From Roseburia hominis (GTDB taxonomy: Bacteria; Bacillota; Clostridia; Lachnospirales; Lachnospiraceae), in assembly GCA_040702975.1 (NCBI GenBank), contig CP159990.1, forward strand, positions 3,782,001 to 3,846,000: 64,000 nucleotides of DNA. The letters run 5' to 3'. Position 1 is the first letter of the stretch. Every line of letters starts with the position of its first letter. Shown in pieces: positions 21,404 to 30,349 of this stretch. Both the position numbers and the translations under genes were made by a program. The notes under the pieces were generated by a model, which was not told the DNA's origin, ran no database searches, and saw only the letters and a program-made list of their open reading frames with translations.

Positions 21404-21829
21404 TTAGACCCATTCTTCAACAGTAACACACTTAATTTCTTTAAACATTCTCAACTGTTTATCATTAGTCAAAAACAAATCACACTCTTGCACACATGCA
21501 CTTGCCAGTTGCTATGCATCCATCATTTTAAAATCCTTATATTCAGCTCTAATTTTAGCCGCTTTCTTAGCAACTTCCCCATCCACAGAATATAGTGGAA
21601 TACCACAATCCGATACGAAATCAAAAAACGCCTCTAATTTTTCAGTATTATGAGTTCTATATGGAAACGTTAAATACTCCGCGCAAGTAATGACTGACGT
21701 TACAATTTGTTTCTCATCTTCCAAAATCTCCTCCAGAATATTTCTGGCTTTTCTCCCAAAATTCACATCATTATCCAGAAAATAAATAATAGGCGTTGTA
21801 TCTAAAAACACTTTATTATATCCTGTCAT
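21404..21829 (-). pseudogene. PIN-domain (VapC-like) toxin interrupted by an amber codon
   Basis: Ignoring one TAG at 21512-21514, the frame encodes 141 residues of a PIN-domain ribonuclease. It has the first catalytic Asp in FLDTTPIIYFLD, a conserved Glu in TCAEYL, a third acid in MMDA and a fourth in LFLTNDKQL. The TAG falls between MMDA and QLASA, within the helix that normally reads DA-x-QLA. The truncated 105-residue product would lack the TND acid, so the toxin is probably inactive. Downstream of the stop the frame remains open, in register and homologous to the family, showing a recent nonsense change rather than an end of gene. A sequencing error or readthrough is possible. It overlaps the antitoxin by 14 bases. 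Confidence 0.75.
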
Positions 21830-22040
21830 TATCTCGCATCTCCCTTATACTTTCCTGTGCATCTGACTGAAATAGTTTTTCTCCTCTCCCCACATATTTC
21901 GTCAAATCGACCTTTTTCCGCTGCTCTTTATATGGATAATCAAGAATAGTAACTATAACATCTTTTCCTTCGTAATTTCTTATATCTCCATCTTCTATAA
22001 CAACAACATTGCCCTGTATAGTTCCCTTTACCGCCAACAT
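21816..22040 (-). CDS. Antitoxin of a PIN-toxin module
   Basis: 74 residues. A short N-terminal beta-rich part (AVKGTIQGNVVVIED) resembles the small antitoxins that precede PIN toxins in Clostridia and cyanobacteria, and the C-terminal 35 residues are charged, as expected of a toxin-wrapping tail. The gene ends inside the start of the toxin gene, the classic translational coupling of type II modules. Assignment comes mostly from this context. A TATAAT-like -10 box lies at 22080-22075. Confidence 0.7.
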   Translation of the reverse strand: MLAVKGTIQGNVVVIEDGDIRNYEGKDVIVTILDYPYKEQRKKVDLTKYVGRGEKLFQSDAQESIREMRDNDRI

Positions 22041-22425
22041 ATTACCTGCCTCCTATTCTTTGGGTATACAAAATATTATATGATAACATCACTGAAACTA
22101 AAACCATTCTTCATATACTATCTACTACTGCGTTACTATAATATATCATAAACCATTCCCTCTTCCACTTGACTTTACACTAATATTATACCATTCCTTC
22201 CTTTGCTAAACAATCCGGACTTTTAGAACAATAAAAAACAATTTAAAAACCAATCTCAATGCGCTTATAGCCTATTGATACTGCCAAACCGTTTTTATCC
22301 TAACGCGGTCGTCCTGTTATGACCAGGTTTTCCTGTTTTGTTTAAAAGTCAGATTGTACATTACCAGCCCCGGTGTTAAAATGTAAGTAATTATACAAAA
22401 AACACAAAATTCCCGGAGGTACCTT
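22041..22425. other. Intergenic region between the toxin-antitoxin module and the radical SAM gene
   Basis: 385 A/T-rich bases with no gene. It should hold both divergent promoters: on the plus strand TTGTAC (22354-22359), 17 bases, TAAAAT (22377-22382); on the minus strand a TATAAT at 22080-22075 with a weak -35. Confidence 0.6.
22354..22382 (+). promoter_or_regulatory. Promoter of the radical SAM gene
   Basis: TTGTAC and TAAAAT with a 17-base spacer, about 44 bases before the start codon. Confidence 0.6.
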
Positions 22426-23250
22426 ATGTTTAAAGAAGAACAGATTCATTTTCCACAAAGTGAAATCAAAACCATGTTAGTTCCTGTATCAACAGGATGT
22501 CCATATAATAAATGTACTTTTTGCGCGATGTACACAGGCGACGCCTACAGCGAAATACCACTTCAGGATATGGAATACGAACTGCTAAACGGAGATCCAT
22601 ACACAGACAGAGTCTTTCTGACCGGCGCAGACCCTCTTGCAGTGGGATTTGAGCGAATGAGTAAGATTTTAAAATTAATTCACAAATATTTCCCATATTG
22701 TGGATGCGTGGCCGCCTATGCGTCGGTCAGAACGGTCCACAAATATTCAACGGAAGAGCTTGCAGAATTACATAAAGCGGGTCTCGGACTTCTATATATT
22801 GGTTTCGAGACCGGAAGTGAGGAAGTTCTTAAGTTTGTTCAAAAAGGCCATACAGTAGCCCAGGCAGTGGAAACAGGGAAAAAACTGAATGAAGCGAAGC
22901 TGCCCTTCAACTCCATTATCATGTATGGACTGGCAGGCGAAGGGAAATGTGTAGAAAATGCCAGGCAGACCGCTGCTATGTTAAATCAGTTCGATTCCAG
23001 TAAAATTGTGACCATGAATCTGACCATATTTGAGACAACAGAGCTTTCAGAAATGACGAAAAACGGAACTTTTATTCCTGCAGGTTCGGAGGAGAAGCTG
23101 GAAGAATTAAAGACGCTCCTTCAAAATCTGGAAGCGAGAAAAACTACGGAATTCGATACAACGCATGCTACAAATATTATCAAGATGACAGGATCTCTCC
23201 CCGGAGAAAAAGAACGCCTGTTGGAGCACATTGAGGATTTGAAGAAATAA
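22426..23250 (+). CDS. Radical SAM protein of unknown substrate
   Basis: 274 residues. The [4Fe-4S] motif CPYNKCTFC (CxxxxCxxC spacing variant, near residue 25) is followed by RVFLTGADPLAVGF, which matches the GGxP-like SAM-binding region, and by GLLYIGFETGSEEVLK, the Elp3/MiaB-type strand. GGAGG lies 8 bases before the ATG. It is single-gene and has no precursor peptide or partner next to it. Members annotated as generic B12-independent radical SAM proteins share this layout; the reaction is not predictable here. Confidence 0.82.
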   Translation: MFKEEQIHFPQSEIKTMLVPVSTGCPYNKCTFCAMYTGDAYSEIPLQDMEYELLNGDPYTDRVFLTGADPLAVGFERMSKILKLIHKYFPYCGCVAAYASVRTVHKYSTEELAELHKAGLGLLYIGFETGSEEVLKFVQKGHTVAQAVETGKKLNEAKLPFNSIIMYGLAGEGKCVENARQTAAMLNQFDSSKIVTMNLTIFETTELSEMTKNGTFIPAGSEEKLEELKTLLQNLEARKTTEFDTTHATNIIKMTGSLPGEKERLLEHIEDLKK

Positions 23251-23277
23251 AACAGTACCGAGATAAAGGGGCGCCTG

Positions 23278-23811
23278 CTAACCCAGCAAGCGTCCCCGCA
23301 TTTTATTCCAAATATTCCCCTGTACAAATTCATAGGCCCTGTCATAAAGCAAAAGCCCGATCTGCCCTGACGCACATATCACCGCAAGCATAACCACTGA
23401 AAGTTCCCTTGCAAAAAGTAATTTCTGAAAAAGCAAAATCCCCGGCAGGAACATGCAATTGAAAATGAGGTATTTTGCCGTCCAGAATAAAGCCTGGCGA
23501 TTGACATTTCCTTTCATTGTCCCGAGTTTTCGATATACCAGTTCTATCGCCAGAATATAAAATCCCATCGCTGCATAAGAAACCACATACAGTTTATTTG
23601 GTGAGATCAAAATCCCGAGCAGGACTCCTGCCAGGTAAAATGCCGCCCCGGTTCCGACTCCTGTTTCCCGAAGCATAATTCCAACAAAGAAAGACGCTGC
23701 CGCCAGCAGAAACAACGTGTTCATCTCCAGCACGCTTCCCAGTGCGATACAGATCTCTGTCAGGGCCAGCATAAGTCCGCCAAATGCTATTTTCTTTGCT
23801 TTTACATGCAT
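23278..23811 (-). CDS. Integral membrane protein of unknown function
   Basis: 177 residues from the ATG at 23811, chosen because GGAGGAG lies 8 bases upstream. It shows five or six hydrophobic segments and short loops, with a [23 protein letters not shown] segment recalling small ECF-like or YoaK-like membrane proteins, but no signature I can name. Its start overlaps the end of the DnaJ-domain gene by 10 bases, and that gene overlaps the DUF5685 gene, so the three form a tightly coupled operon. Confidence 0.75.
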   Translation of the reverse strand: MHVKAKKIAFGGLMLALTEICIALGSVLEMNTLFLLAAASFFVGIMLRETGVGTGAAFYLAGVLLGILISPNKLYVVSYAAMGFYILAIELVYRKLGTMKGNVNRQALFWTAKYLIFNCMFLPGILLFQKLLFARELSVVMLAVICASGQIGLLLYDRAYEFVQGNIWNKMRGRLLG

Positions 23812-24476
23812 GAGCAAAGGTCTCCTCCCATACATTCGCACAACTGATCCGCAATCATCAGATCACAGCACATATTTCCGGTTCCGCAGGGCGTACTGTT
23901 GTTGTTCCCATAACCATAACCGCTTCCGTAAGGACTGTTCTGATAACGCTGTGTATTCCAGCTAAGCTGGTTCAACAGCTGCTGATACTGCGGATTGTGA
24001 GGTTCCATATTTACCGCCTGGCCTGCGTGATCACGGGCAACGATGTTATTGCCGATATTCGCATTGGCCACAGCACTTAAGTAATACCACTCGGAAGTCC
24101 GGTTGGGCATCCGGTTCAGCAGGTTGATCGCATCCTGAAATCTGCGGTTATTGATAAAATTATACGCCGCCTGCATCTCCACATCCTGCGAACCACCGGA
24201 AGAAGTATTCCTCTGATAGCCTCCATTATAACCATATCCATAACCATAACTTGAAGAGCTTCCGTAGCCCGAGGAGCCGCCGCGCTCCCGTTCCTTCATT
24301 ATCGTGTCATAAGCCTCCTGGACTTCTTTGAATTTCTCCTCAGCCAGATCGGCCAGCGGATTGTTCACATTAGCGTCCGGATGATATTTGCGCGTCAGAT
24401 CCCGATAAGCTCTTTTTATCTCGTCATCTGATGCACTGGGAGACACACCCAGGACATCATATGGATTCTTTGTCAT
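23802..24476 (-). CDS. DnaJ-domain protein with Gly/Tyr-rich linker and TPR-like region
   Basis: 224 residues. Residues 5-65 are a J domain with the catalytic HPD triad in KYHPDANV. A linker of about 35 residues rich in Gly, Ser and Tyr follows, then a helical region (about 100-170) resembling tetratricopeptide repeats, and a C-terminal tail with several cysteines ([22 protein letters not shown]). It would recruit Hsp70 to a particular client. The gene overlaps its upstream neighbour by 4 bases, suggesting that the client or partner is the DUF5685 protein. Confidence 0.87.
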   Translation of the reverse strand: MTKNPYDVLGVSPSASDDEIKRAYRDLTRKYHPDANVNNPLADLAEEKFKEVQEAYDTIMKERERGGSSGYGSSSSYGYGYGYNGGYQRNTSSGGSQDVEMQAAYNFINNRRFQDAINLLNRMPNRTSEWYYLSAVANANIGNNIVARDHAGQAVNMEPHNPQYQQLLNQLSWNTQRYQNSPYGSGYGYGNNNSTPCGTGNMCCDLMIADQLCECMGGDLCSCM

Positions 24477-25309
24477 ACTTTCTGTTCCTCTCTTTTCTTA
24501 TCCTGCAATTTATTAAAACGTTTCCACACTCCATCATATAATATATTTCGCAAAATGTCTACGTCTAAAATGCAGGGAAGTTTCTCAAATTCAGCCGTAC
24601 ACTCTCCAATCATCATGCAGAGCATCTCCCGGCAGCGTTCTTCGTAGTCCGCTTCCCCGGAAAGATTCCTAAGCGGATTGTAGCTGCCGGACTTTATATC
24701 TTTCTCCAGATCCTCATAGGCATCCATGATATAAATAAATTTCCCCAGATAAAATCCCAATCTGCGAAGCGGCATCTCCCACTGGTCTTTTTTATAGAGG
24801 AAAAGTTCTTCCATAAGCCTTCCGAAGCAGCCCGCAGGGCCGTCGATCTCCATGATATTTTCTTTCTCATACCTGGCAAGCTTCTTAAGTTCCCTGCGGA
24901 TTACCGTACTCTGCCTGGGGTATCTGAGAATCGCCCTTTTCACCTTTCTTCTGAGCGCACAGGTCCCGGCAAAACCGCTGACGCTTTTCTCGTCCAGCCA
25001 ATCATCTTTCATATGGTAATACGCCAGAATGAGGTTCATGTCCGCAGCGTATTCCGTGATCTCATTCTGCAGCATGGCCTGCTTCTTCACCGGGTGCACC
25101 TTGCAGCGATGCGTAGACATCTTCGTGTCGCTCTCATAAAGCGAGGTCAAAAGAAGGATTGCAAAGGTCATATCATAGGTCAGGGTAAGCTGTCCCAAAG
25201 TACCGTAGCGATCCTTCAGGCTTTGACAGAGCCCGCAGTAATACGCCTTATATTTTTGAAAATCTTTCACTTTTAATTCCGGTTCATAAGCGGTTACATA
25301 TCCGAACAT
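24473..25309 (-). CDS. DUF5685 family protein
   Basis: 278 residues, mostly helical. The N-terminus MFGYV.....[16 protein letters not shown] with a pair of cysteines is characteristic of this uncharacterised family. Two acidic motifs, MKDDWLDE (near 103) and [11 protein letters not shown] (near 195), are spaced like the two Asp-rich helices of class I isoprenyl/terpene synthases, and the second is followed by a Ser-Gly-x-x-N-P-L turn as in phytoene synthases. That resemblance is my inference. First gene of the three-gene operon with the DnaJ protein and the membrane protein. Confidence 0.75.
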   Translation of the reverse strand: MFGYVTAYEPELKVKDFQKYKAYYCGLCQSLKDRYGTLGQLTLTYDMTFAILLLTSLYESDTKMSTHRCKVHPVKKQAMLQNEITEYAADMNLILAYYHMKDDWLDEKSVSGFAGTCALRRKVKRAILRYPRQSTVIRRELKKLARYEKENIMEIDGPAGCFGRLMEELFLYKKDQWEMPLRRLGFYLGKFIYIMDAYEDLEKDIKSGSYNPLRNLSGEADYEERCREMLCMMIGECTAEFEKLPCILDVDILRNILYDGVWKRFNKLQDKKREEQKV

Positions 25310-25326
25310 AGAACGTCCTCCATTGT

Positions 25327-27483
25327 CTATTTCTGAATTCCCCGCATGGTGAGCTGAATCCTCTTTTTCTGCAGATCCACACTCATTACCTTTACGTCCA
25401 CGATATCACCCACGCTGACTGCTTCCAGCGGGTGTTTGATGAAACGGTCTGTAATCTGGGAAATATGCACCAGCCCGTCCTGATGTACCCCGATGTCCAC
25501 GAACACGCCAAAATCAATGACATTTCTCACGGTTCCTTTCAGCATCATGCCTTCTTTTAAATCCTTCATCTCCAACACGTCTGTCCGAAGGATCGGGCGC
25601 GGCATCTCATCTCTCGGGTCACGGGCCGGCTTTTCCAGCTCTTTTACAATATCCCGCAGGGTAATCTCTCCGATTCCCAGTTCCTCCGACAATTTTTTAT
25701 AGTTTTTGATCGTGAGGGACAGTCCGATTAATTTACCTCCAATGATATCGTTCGGCTTGAATCCCTGTTTTTCCAGCAATTTTGTCGCCGCCTCGTAGGA
25801 TTCCGGGTGCACGCTGGTCCCATCAAGCGGGTTCTTTCCACCTGTAATCCGCATGAAACCGGCGCACTGCTCGAATGCCTTTGGCCCTAACTTCGGCACT
25901 TTTAAAAGTTCTTTCCGATCTTCGAATTTTCCATTTTCTTCCCGGTAAGCTACGATATTTTTTGCCAGCGTACCGGAAATGCCGGAAATATAGGAAAGAA
26001 GAGGTGCGGACGCGGTATTTAAGTCAACGCCTACTTTATTTACACAATCCTCTACCACTCCCCCTAACGCTTCACTTAACTTCTTCTGATTCATATCGTG
26101 CTGGTACTGTCCCACGCCGATGGATTTGGGATCGATTTTTACCAGCTCGGCAAGCGGGTCCTGAAGACGCCTTGCAATAGAGGTGGCACTTCTCTGCCCT
26201 ACGTCGAATTTGGGGAACTCCTCGGTGGCCAGTTTGCTGGCTGAATATACGGAAGCACCCGCTTCATTCACAATCACATACTGCACCTTCTGCGGAATCT
26301 CCTTCAAAAGCTCCACGATGAACTGCTCAGACTCCCTGGACGCCGTTCCATTTCCCAAAGAGATCAGGGTGACATGATACTTCGGAATGATTTTTTTAAG
26401 CAGATCCTTTGCCGCCTGAATCTTCTGCGGCGTGGTGGGGGCAGTCGGGTAAATGACCGTGGTCCCGATCACTTTTCCAGTCGCGTCCACTACGGCCAGC
26501 TTACAGCCGGTACGAAAAGCCGGGTCCCAGCCCAGCACGACCTGCCCTACAATCGGAGGCTGCATCAGGAGCTGTTCCAGGTTCTTTCCGAACACCAGGA
26601 TCGCACCGTCCTCCGCCTTTTCGGTCAGATCATTCCGTATTTCCCTCTCGATCGCCGGGGCGATCAGACGTTTATAGCTGTCCTCTACCACTTCTTTTAA
26701 CACCGAAGTCGTGTACGGATTGTCTCTTCGGATCACTTTTTTCTCCAGATAGCGGATAATATCCTCCTCCGGGGCTTCGATCTTCACAGTCAGGAATTTT
26801 TCTTTCTCTCCACGGTTCAGCGCCAGCACCCGATGCCCTGCAAGTTTTGAGACCGGTTCGGAAAAATCATAATACATCTCATAAACCGACTCCGCCTTCT
26901 CATCTTTTGCAACAGATACCAATACGCCTTTTTTCATCGTCATATTTCGGATACGCGTCCTGTAATCTGCTTCGTCGGAAATGGATTCCGCCAGGATATC
27001 CTTCGCCCCATCGATAGCTTCTTTGGCATTTGCAACGCCTCTTTCCTCTGATATATAGGAAGCCGCCAGCGCTTCCAGAGGCTCTTTTGCATTTTGCAGA
27101 GAAATGAGTACCGCCAAGGGCTCCAATCCCTTCTCCTTTGCGATGGTCGCGCGGGTTCTTCGCTTTGGACGGTAAGGGCGGTAGAGATCGTCCACCAGCA
27201 CCTGCGTCTGCGCCGCCAGAATCTGAGCCTTAAGCTCCGGCGTCAGCTTGCCCTGCTCTTCAATGCTGGATAACACCTGCTCTTTTTTCTCCTCCAGATT
27301 CCGCAGATACGTCAAACGCTCATATAATTTTCTGAGCTGTTCGTCATCCAGCGTGCCATGCGCCTCCTTACGGTAACGCGCGATGAAGGGGATGGTGTTT
27401 CCCTCGTCAATCAATTTTACGGCAGCATCTACCTGCCATCTTTGTACGCCAAGTTCCTCTGTGATCTTTTGATTGATATCCAT
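25327..27483 (-). CDS. tex: RNA-binding transcription accessory protein Tex
   Basis: 718 residues. Layout as in Tex: N-terminal helical region, a YqgF-like nuclease fold (GWDPAFRTGCKLAVVD near 325), helix-hairpin-helix repeats (about 500-560) and a C-terminal S1 RNA-binding domain (about 640-715, EGMMLKGTVRNVIDFGVFVDIGV). A cytoplasmic nucleic-acid-binding protein whose role in transcription is only partly known. It is separated from the DUF5685 operon by 17 bases but has its own upstream region next to the divergent TetR gene. Confidence 0.95.
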   Translation of the reverse strand: MDINQKITEELGVQRWQVDAAVKLIDEGNTIPFIARYRKEAHGTLDDEQLRKLYERLTYLRNLEEKKEQVLSSIEEQGKLTPELKAQILAAQTQVLVDDLYRPYRPKRRTRATIAKEKGLEPLAVLISLQNAKEPLEALAASYISEERGVANAKEAIDGAKDILAESISDEADYRTRIRNMTMKKGVLVSVAKDEKAESVYEMYYDFSEPVSKLAGHRVLALNRGEKEKFLTVKIEAPEEDIIRYLEKKVIRRDNPYTTSVLKEVVEDSYKRLIAPAIEREIRNDLTEKAEDGAILVFGKNLEQLLMQPPIVGQVVLGWDPAFRTGCKLAVVDATGKVIGTTVIYPTAPTTPQKIQAAKDLLKKIIPKYHVTLISLGNGTASRESEQFIVELLKEIPQKVQYVIVNEAGASVYSASKLATEEFPKFDVGQRSATSIARRLQDPLAELVKIDPKSIGVGQYQHDMNQKKLSEALGGVVEDCVNKVGVDLNTASAPLLSYISGISGTLAKNIVAYREENGKFEDRKELLKVPKLGPKAFEQCAGFMRITGGKNPLDGTSVHPESYEAATKLLEKQGFKPNDIIGGKLIGLSLTIKNYKKLSEELGIGEITLRDIVKELEKPARDPRDEMPRPILRTDVLEMKDLKEGMMLKGTVRNVIDFGVFVDIGVHQDGLVHISQITDRFIKHPLEAVSVGDIVDVKVMSVDLQKKRIQLTMRGIQK

Positions 27484-27709
27484 ATAATATAACCTCTTTC
27501 TATTTTATCGCATTCACTCCACCTAATAAGTCAACTTTGCACAATTAAAAGTATAGACGATTTTCTCCTCTTTCTCAAGCCTTTCTTCTTCCTTGACCTA
27601 AAGATGACCTAAAGAGTATTTTTACAATTCCGAGTATACTCTGTTTTCTTGAAATCGCTGAAAAGTTGTGTTATACTGATGAAAGATTTTAACATAAGGG
27701 GATTATTAC
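27484..27709. promoter_or_regulatory. Divergent tex / tetR promoter region with candidate operators
   Basis: A tetR promoter is visible on the plus strand: TTGAAA (27649-27654), 17 bases, TATACT (27672-27677). Just upstream are the perfect palindrome GAGTATACTC (27632-27641) and a direct repeat TGACCTAAAGA (within 27593-27616). These are candidates for TetR autoregulation. Confidence 0.55.
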
Positions 27710-28315
27710 ATGAAGAATTTAACAAACGAACCGCTGTCCAGACAGCAGCAGAAATCCAGAGAGACCAAGACCCGCATCTTCCATGCGGCGAAGAAGATTC
27801 TGCAAGAGAAGGGTTATGAACAGCTTTCCATAAAGAATATCTGTGATGAGGCGGGCGTCTCCAACGGGAGTTTCTACCACCATTTTAAGACTAAGGACGA
27901 TTTGCTTTCCTATTATATCGAGGAACAGCCTAGTATTAACCCTGACCTTCTTGAACTGCCGGAGAGCTGGGATGAGGCAAAGATCGCAATTATCCATGTT
28001 TACTTAAACTACGCAAGCTACTGTCGGGAATTAGGCGTGGAGTTTATGGCAAATTACTATACGCCGAAAAATCTGGCCTTGAACCCTACAATCCGTACCG
28101 AGCGGCCTTACCCGATTGTGACCGTGGAGAATTATCTGAAAAATGCGATAAACGCCGGGATTCTGACGCTGAAGCTGCCTCTGGAACAGATTCTGACCGA
28201 TATCCGTATGCTGGTAATCGGTAATGTATTTGAGTGGTGTCTGTATAGTGGGGATACTGATTTTGAAGGAAATATCCGCAGGTCTATCGGACATTATCTG
28301 GACGGGATCAGTTGA
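27710..28315 (+). CDS. TetR family transcriptional regulator
   Basis: 201 residues. The N-terminal helix-turn-helix (about 18-62) reads RIFHAAKKILQEKGYEQLSIKNICDEAGVSNGSFYHHFKTKDDLL, shown here in shortened form by its landmark GVSNGSFYHHF. The C-terminal half is the usual ligand-binding helical domain. No obvious transporter or enzyme lies beside it: its neighbours are tex, divergently, and a convergent small membrane protein, so the target is unknown, with autoregulation likely. Confidence 0.88.
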   Translation: MKNLTNEPLSRQQQKSRETKTRIFHAAKKILQEKGYEQLSIKNICDEAGVSNGSFYHHFKTKDDLLSYYIEEQPSINPDLLELPESWDEAKIAIIHVYLNYASYCRELGVEFMANYYTPKNLALNPTIRTERPYPIVTVENYLKNAINAGILTLKLPLEQILTDIRMLVIGNVFEWCLYSGDTDFEGNIRRSIGHYLDGIS

Positions 28316-28733
28316 TTATTGCAACACATAAAAGTACTATACTTAATAGGGTTAGCGGGATTCCGACATAGAGTGGCAGTAGAATATTATTTCTGTCATT
28401 TATAAGTGCATGCTCTGGCTGATCCACATATACTCTGAGCTCCACTTTATCGCCAATATGATATTTTGAGTTTGGAACAATTTCCATATTTTTCCCATAC
28501 TTAGAAGAGCTAACCCTATGATTTACCTGATAAACGTTATTATTGTAACTATATTCAATTACTGGTATATATCCAATACCATGATATCCTCTATGATAAA
28601 ATTTGTTTCTATCGCTACGCACAACTTCTCCAATTACCAGTATATATTCTTTCTTCTCATCTCTATAGTAATTTATCAGCGAAGCTATGCCCAGATAGGC
28701 ACAGCAAATACTGGCAAAAATGATAGGAACCAT
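28308..28733 (-). CDS. DUF3592-like membrane protein
   Basis: 141 residues with one hydrophobic segment at each end (about 2-18 and 118-139). Between them lies a beta-rich domain with a YIPVIEYSYNNNVYQV segment and a GDKVELRVYVDQPEHA segment, the pattern of DUF3592 proteins. Function unknown. The 3' end overlaps the convergent tetR gene by 8 bases. A/T-rich compared with its neighbours. Confidence 0.7.
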   Translation of the reverse strand: MVPIIFASICCAYLGIASLINYYRDEKKEYILVIGEVVRSDRNKFYHRGYHGIGYIPVIEYSYNNNVYQVNHRVSSSKYGKNMEIVPNSKYHIGDKVELRVYVDQPEHALINDRNNILLPLYVGIPLTLLSIVLLCVAIIN

Positions 28734-28843
28734 ATTTATCTCCTTGTTTGCAAATATAAACTTATTTCGAATTCATTTCAAATTATACCACTGATTTGCG
28801 AAAGATTCTACTTCGTAATCCGGAATAGAACGAATAAAAAAAC

Positions 28844-28867
28844 CTCTTAGGCAAGCGTTCCTAAGAG
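28844..28867. terminator. Hairpin terminator
   Basis: CTCTTAGG and CCTAAGAG pair around an 8-base loop; an A run precedes and T-rich sequence follows. It lies between two minus-strand genes (upstream of the DUF3592-like gene, downstream of galM), so it most likely ends the galM transcript. Confidence 0.7.
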
Positions 28868-29002
28868 ATTCTTTTAATTTTAGAAGGGAATTTTGCAATT
28901 AATTGGTATTGGCTACCTCTTTCTGAAACCTATTATAGCGCAGCCCCCTGCAAAATGTCCAATCACTTATTCTAATATATAAACCGCGCTTATAGATATC
29001 TT

Positions 29003-30034
29003 CTATACGAACTTATACATCGTAACAGTATCGTATGTTTCCCCTTTTTTGCAGATCGGTCCCTGGAAGTTTTCTTTGTGAATAGCATCCGGGAAGAACT
29101 GTGTCTCAAAACAGCAGCCCTGGCGTTTGTGGTACTTGGCTCCGCCCTTTCCTTTTTCTTCTATGATGAAGTTACCGCAGTAGACCTGCATGCCCGGAAG
29201 ATCGGTGTAGACCTCCATCGTGATTCCGCTCTTTTTAGAAGACATCTCAGCAACTTTTGCAAATTGTCCCTCATTTTTCAAAACCCAATTGTGGTCGTAG
29301 CCCATACCGAAGTTCAGTGCTTCGTAATCGTCATTAATATCACGTCCCAATGGTTTCTTCGTGCGGAAATCCATCGGCGTCCCTTCTACCGAAAGAATCT
29401 CTCCTGTCGGAATCGATTCTTTATCTGCCCGCGTAAATGCATCTGCGTCTACCCATACCTCCTGCTCCATCACATCGCCGGAAGCATGTCCATCCATATT
29501 GAAATAGCTGTGATTTGTCAGATTGATCACGGTGTCCGCATCCGGCACTGCATGATAAGTCAGTTTCAATGCATTATCCGAAGTCAAAGTATACGTTACT
29601 TCAATATGAAGATTCCCCGGGTAACCCTGATCACCGTCCGGACTGTCAAGAGCAAAGGTCACATGATCGTCCGCAGTCTCTTTTACCTCCCACATACGCA
29701 GATGATAAAAATCCGGACCGCTGTGAAGATTGTTGCCGTTATCATTTTTCGCAAGCTCGTAGGTCTTACCGTCTACTTCGATCACCGCACCTCCGATTCG
29801 GTTCGCGCTTCGTCCTACGACTGCTCCCAGGAACAGGCCGCCTTCCTCGTAACCTGCCGCCTCATCATATCCCAACACGACATCGCAGGGATTTCCCTCT
29901 TTATCCGGCACAATGACCTGTACTAACACGGCGCCGTAATCGCTGACTGCAACCTCCATGCCGTTTCCGTTCGATAATGTGTAAAGCTTTGCTTCCTGTC
30001 CTTTTGTGGTTACACCAAAATCTGTCACTTTCAT
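29003..30034 (-). CDS. galM: Aldose 1-epimerase
   Basis: 343 residues, the typical GalM length. It interconverts alpha and beta anomers of galactose/glucose. Motifs: GRSANRIGGA near 74, the catalytic histidine region LTNHSYFNMDG near 175, and a C-terminal FPDAIHKENFQGP with a preceding Glu. Monocistronic. A candidate promoter on the minus strand has TTTACA (30102-30097) and TATACT (30078-30073) with an 18-base spacer. Confidence 0.93.
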   Translation of the reverse strand: MKVTDFGVTTKGQEAKLYTLSNGNGMEVAVSDYGAVLVQVIVPDKEGNPCDVVLGYDEAAGYEEGGLFLGAVVGRSANRIGGAVIEVDGKTYELAKNDNGNNLHSGPDFYHLRMWEVKETADDHVTFALDSPDGDQGYPGNLHIEVTYTLTSDNALKLTYHAVPDADTVINLTNHSYFNMDGHASGDVMEQEVWVDADAFTRADKESIPTGEILSVEGTPMDFRTKKPLGRDINDDYEALNFGMGYDHNWVLKNEGQFAKVAEMSSKKSGITMEVYTDLPGMQVYCGNFIIEEKGKGGAKYHKRQGCCFETQFFPDAIHKENFQGPICKKGETYDTVTMYKFV

Positions 30035-30349
30035 AGTTTTAACGACCTTTCTTTTATTTTATAAGTGTTAATAGTATACCATGAAACTCTTTGTCATGTA
30101 AACGCAGAAACATATGCGTTTTCCTTCAGCGGTGTGCCATTATTTGTCCTTTTCTCCTGTTTGTTTCATTCCACAATCATGTTAAATTTTTCACAGTTTT
30201 CAGACAATTTGGGCACCACGTTTTTCAACCGATGACTACTGAAAAAACATTCTGACATTTTTTTAACTTTTATTGCACAATTGTACTTTCTCAGGTACAA
30301 TGTACACATAAGTGTGTCCAAATATTTTTACAAAGAGGAGATTGAAACT
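30035..30349. promoter_or_regulatory. Divergent galM / hydrogenase promoter region
   Basis: 315 bases with no gene. The hydrogenase operon promoter on the plus strand is TTGCAC (30273-30278), 17 bases, TACAAT (30296-30301), with GAGGAG upstream of the start at 30350. The galM promoter lies at 30073-30102. The middle is A/T-rich with no clear palindrome. Confidence 0.7.

Noticed and set aside
21512-21514. Pyrrolysine or programmed readthrough at the TAG in the PIN toxin
   Set aside because: No downstream insertion element or pylT-like context is visible, and PIN toxins do not use pyrrolysine; a nonsense mutation or sequencing error is simpler.
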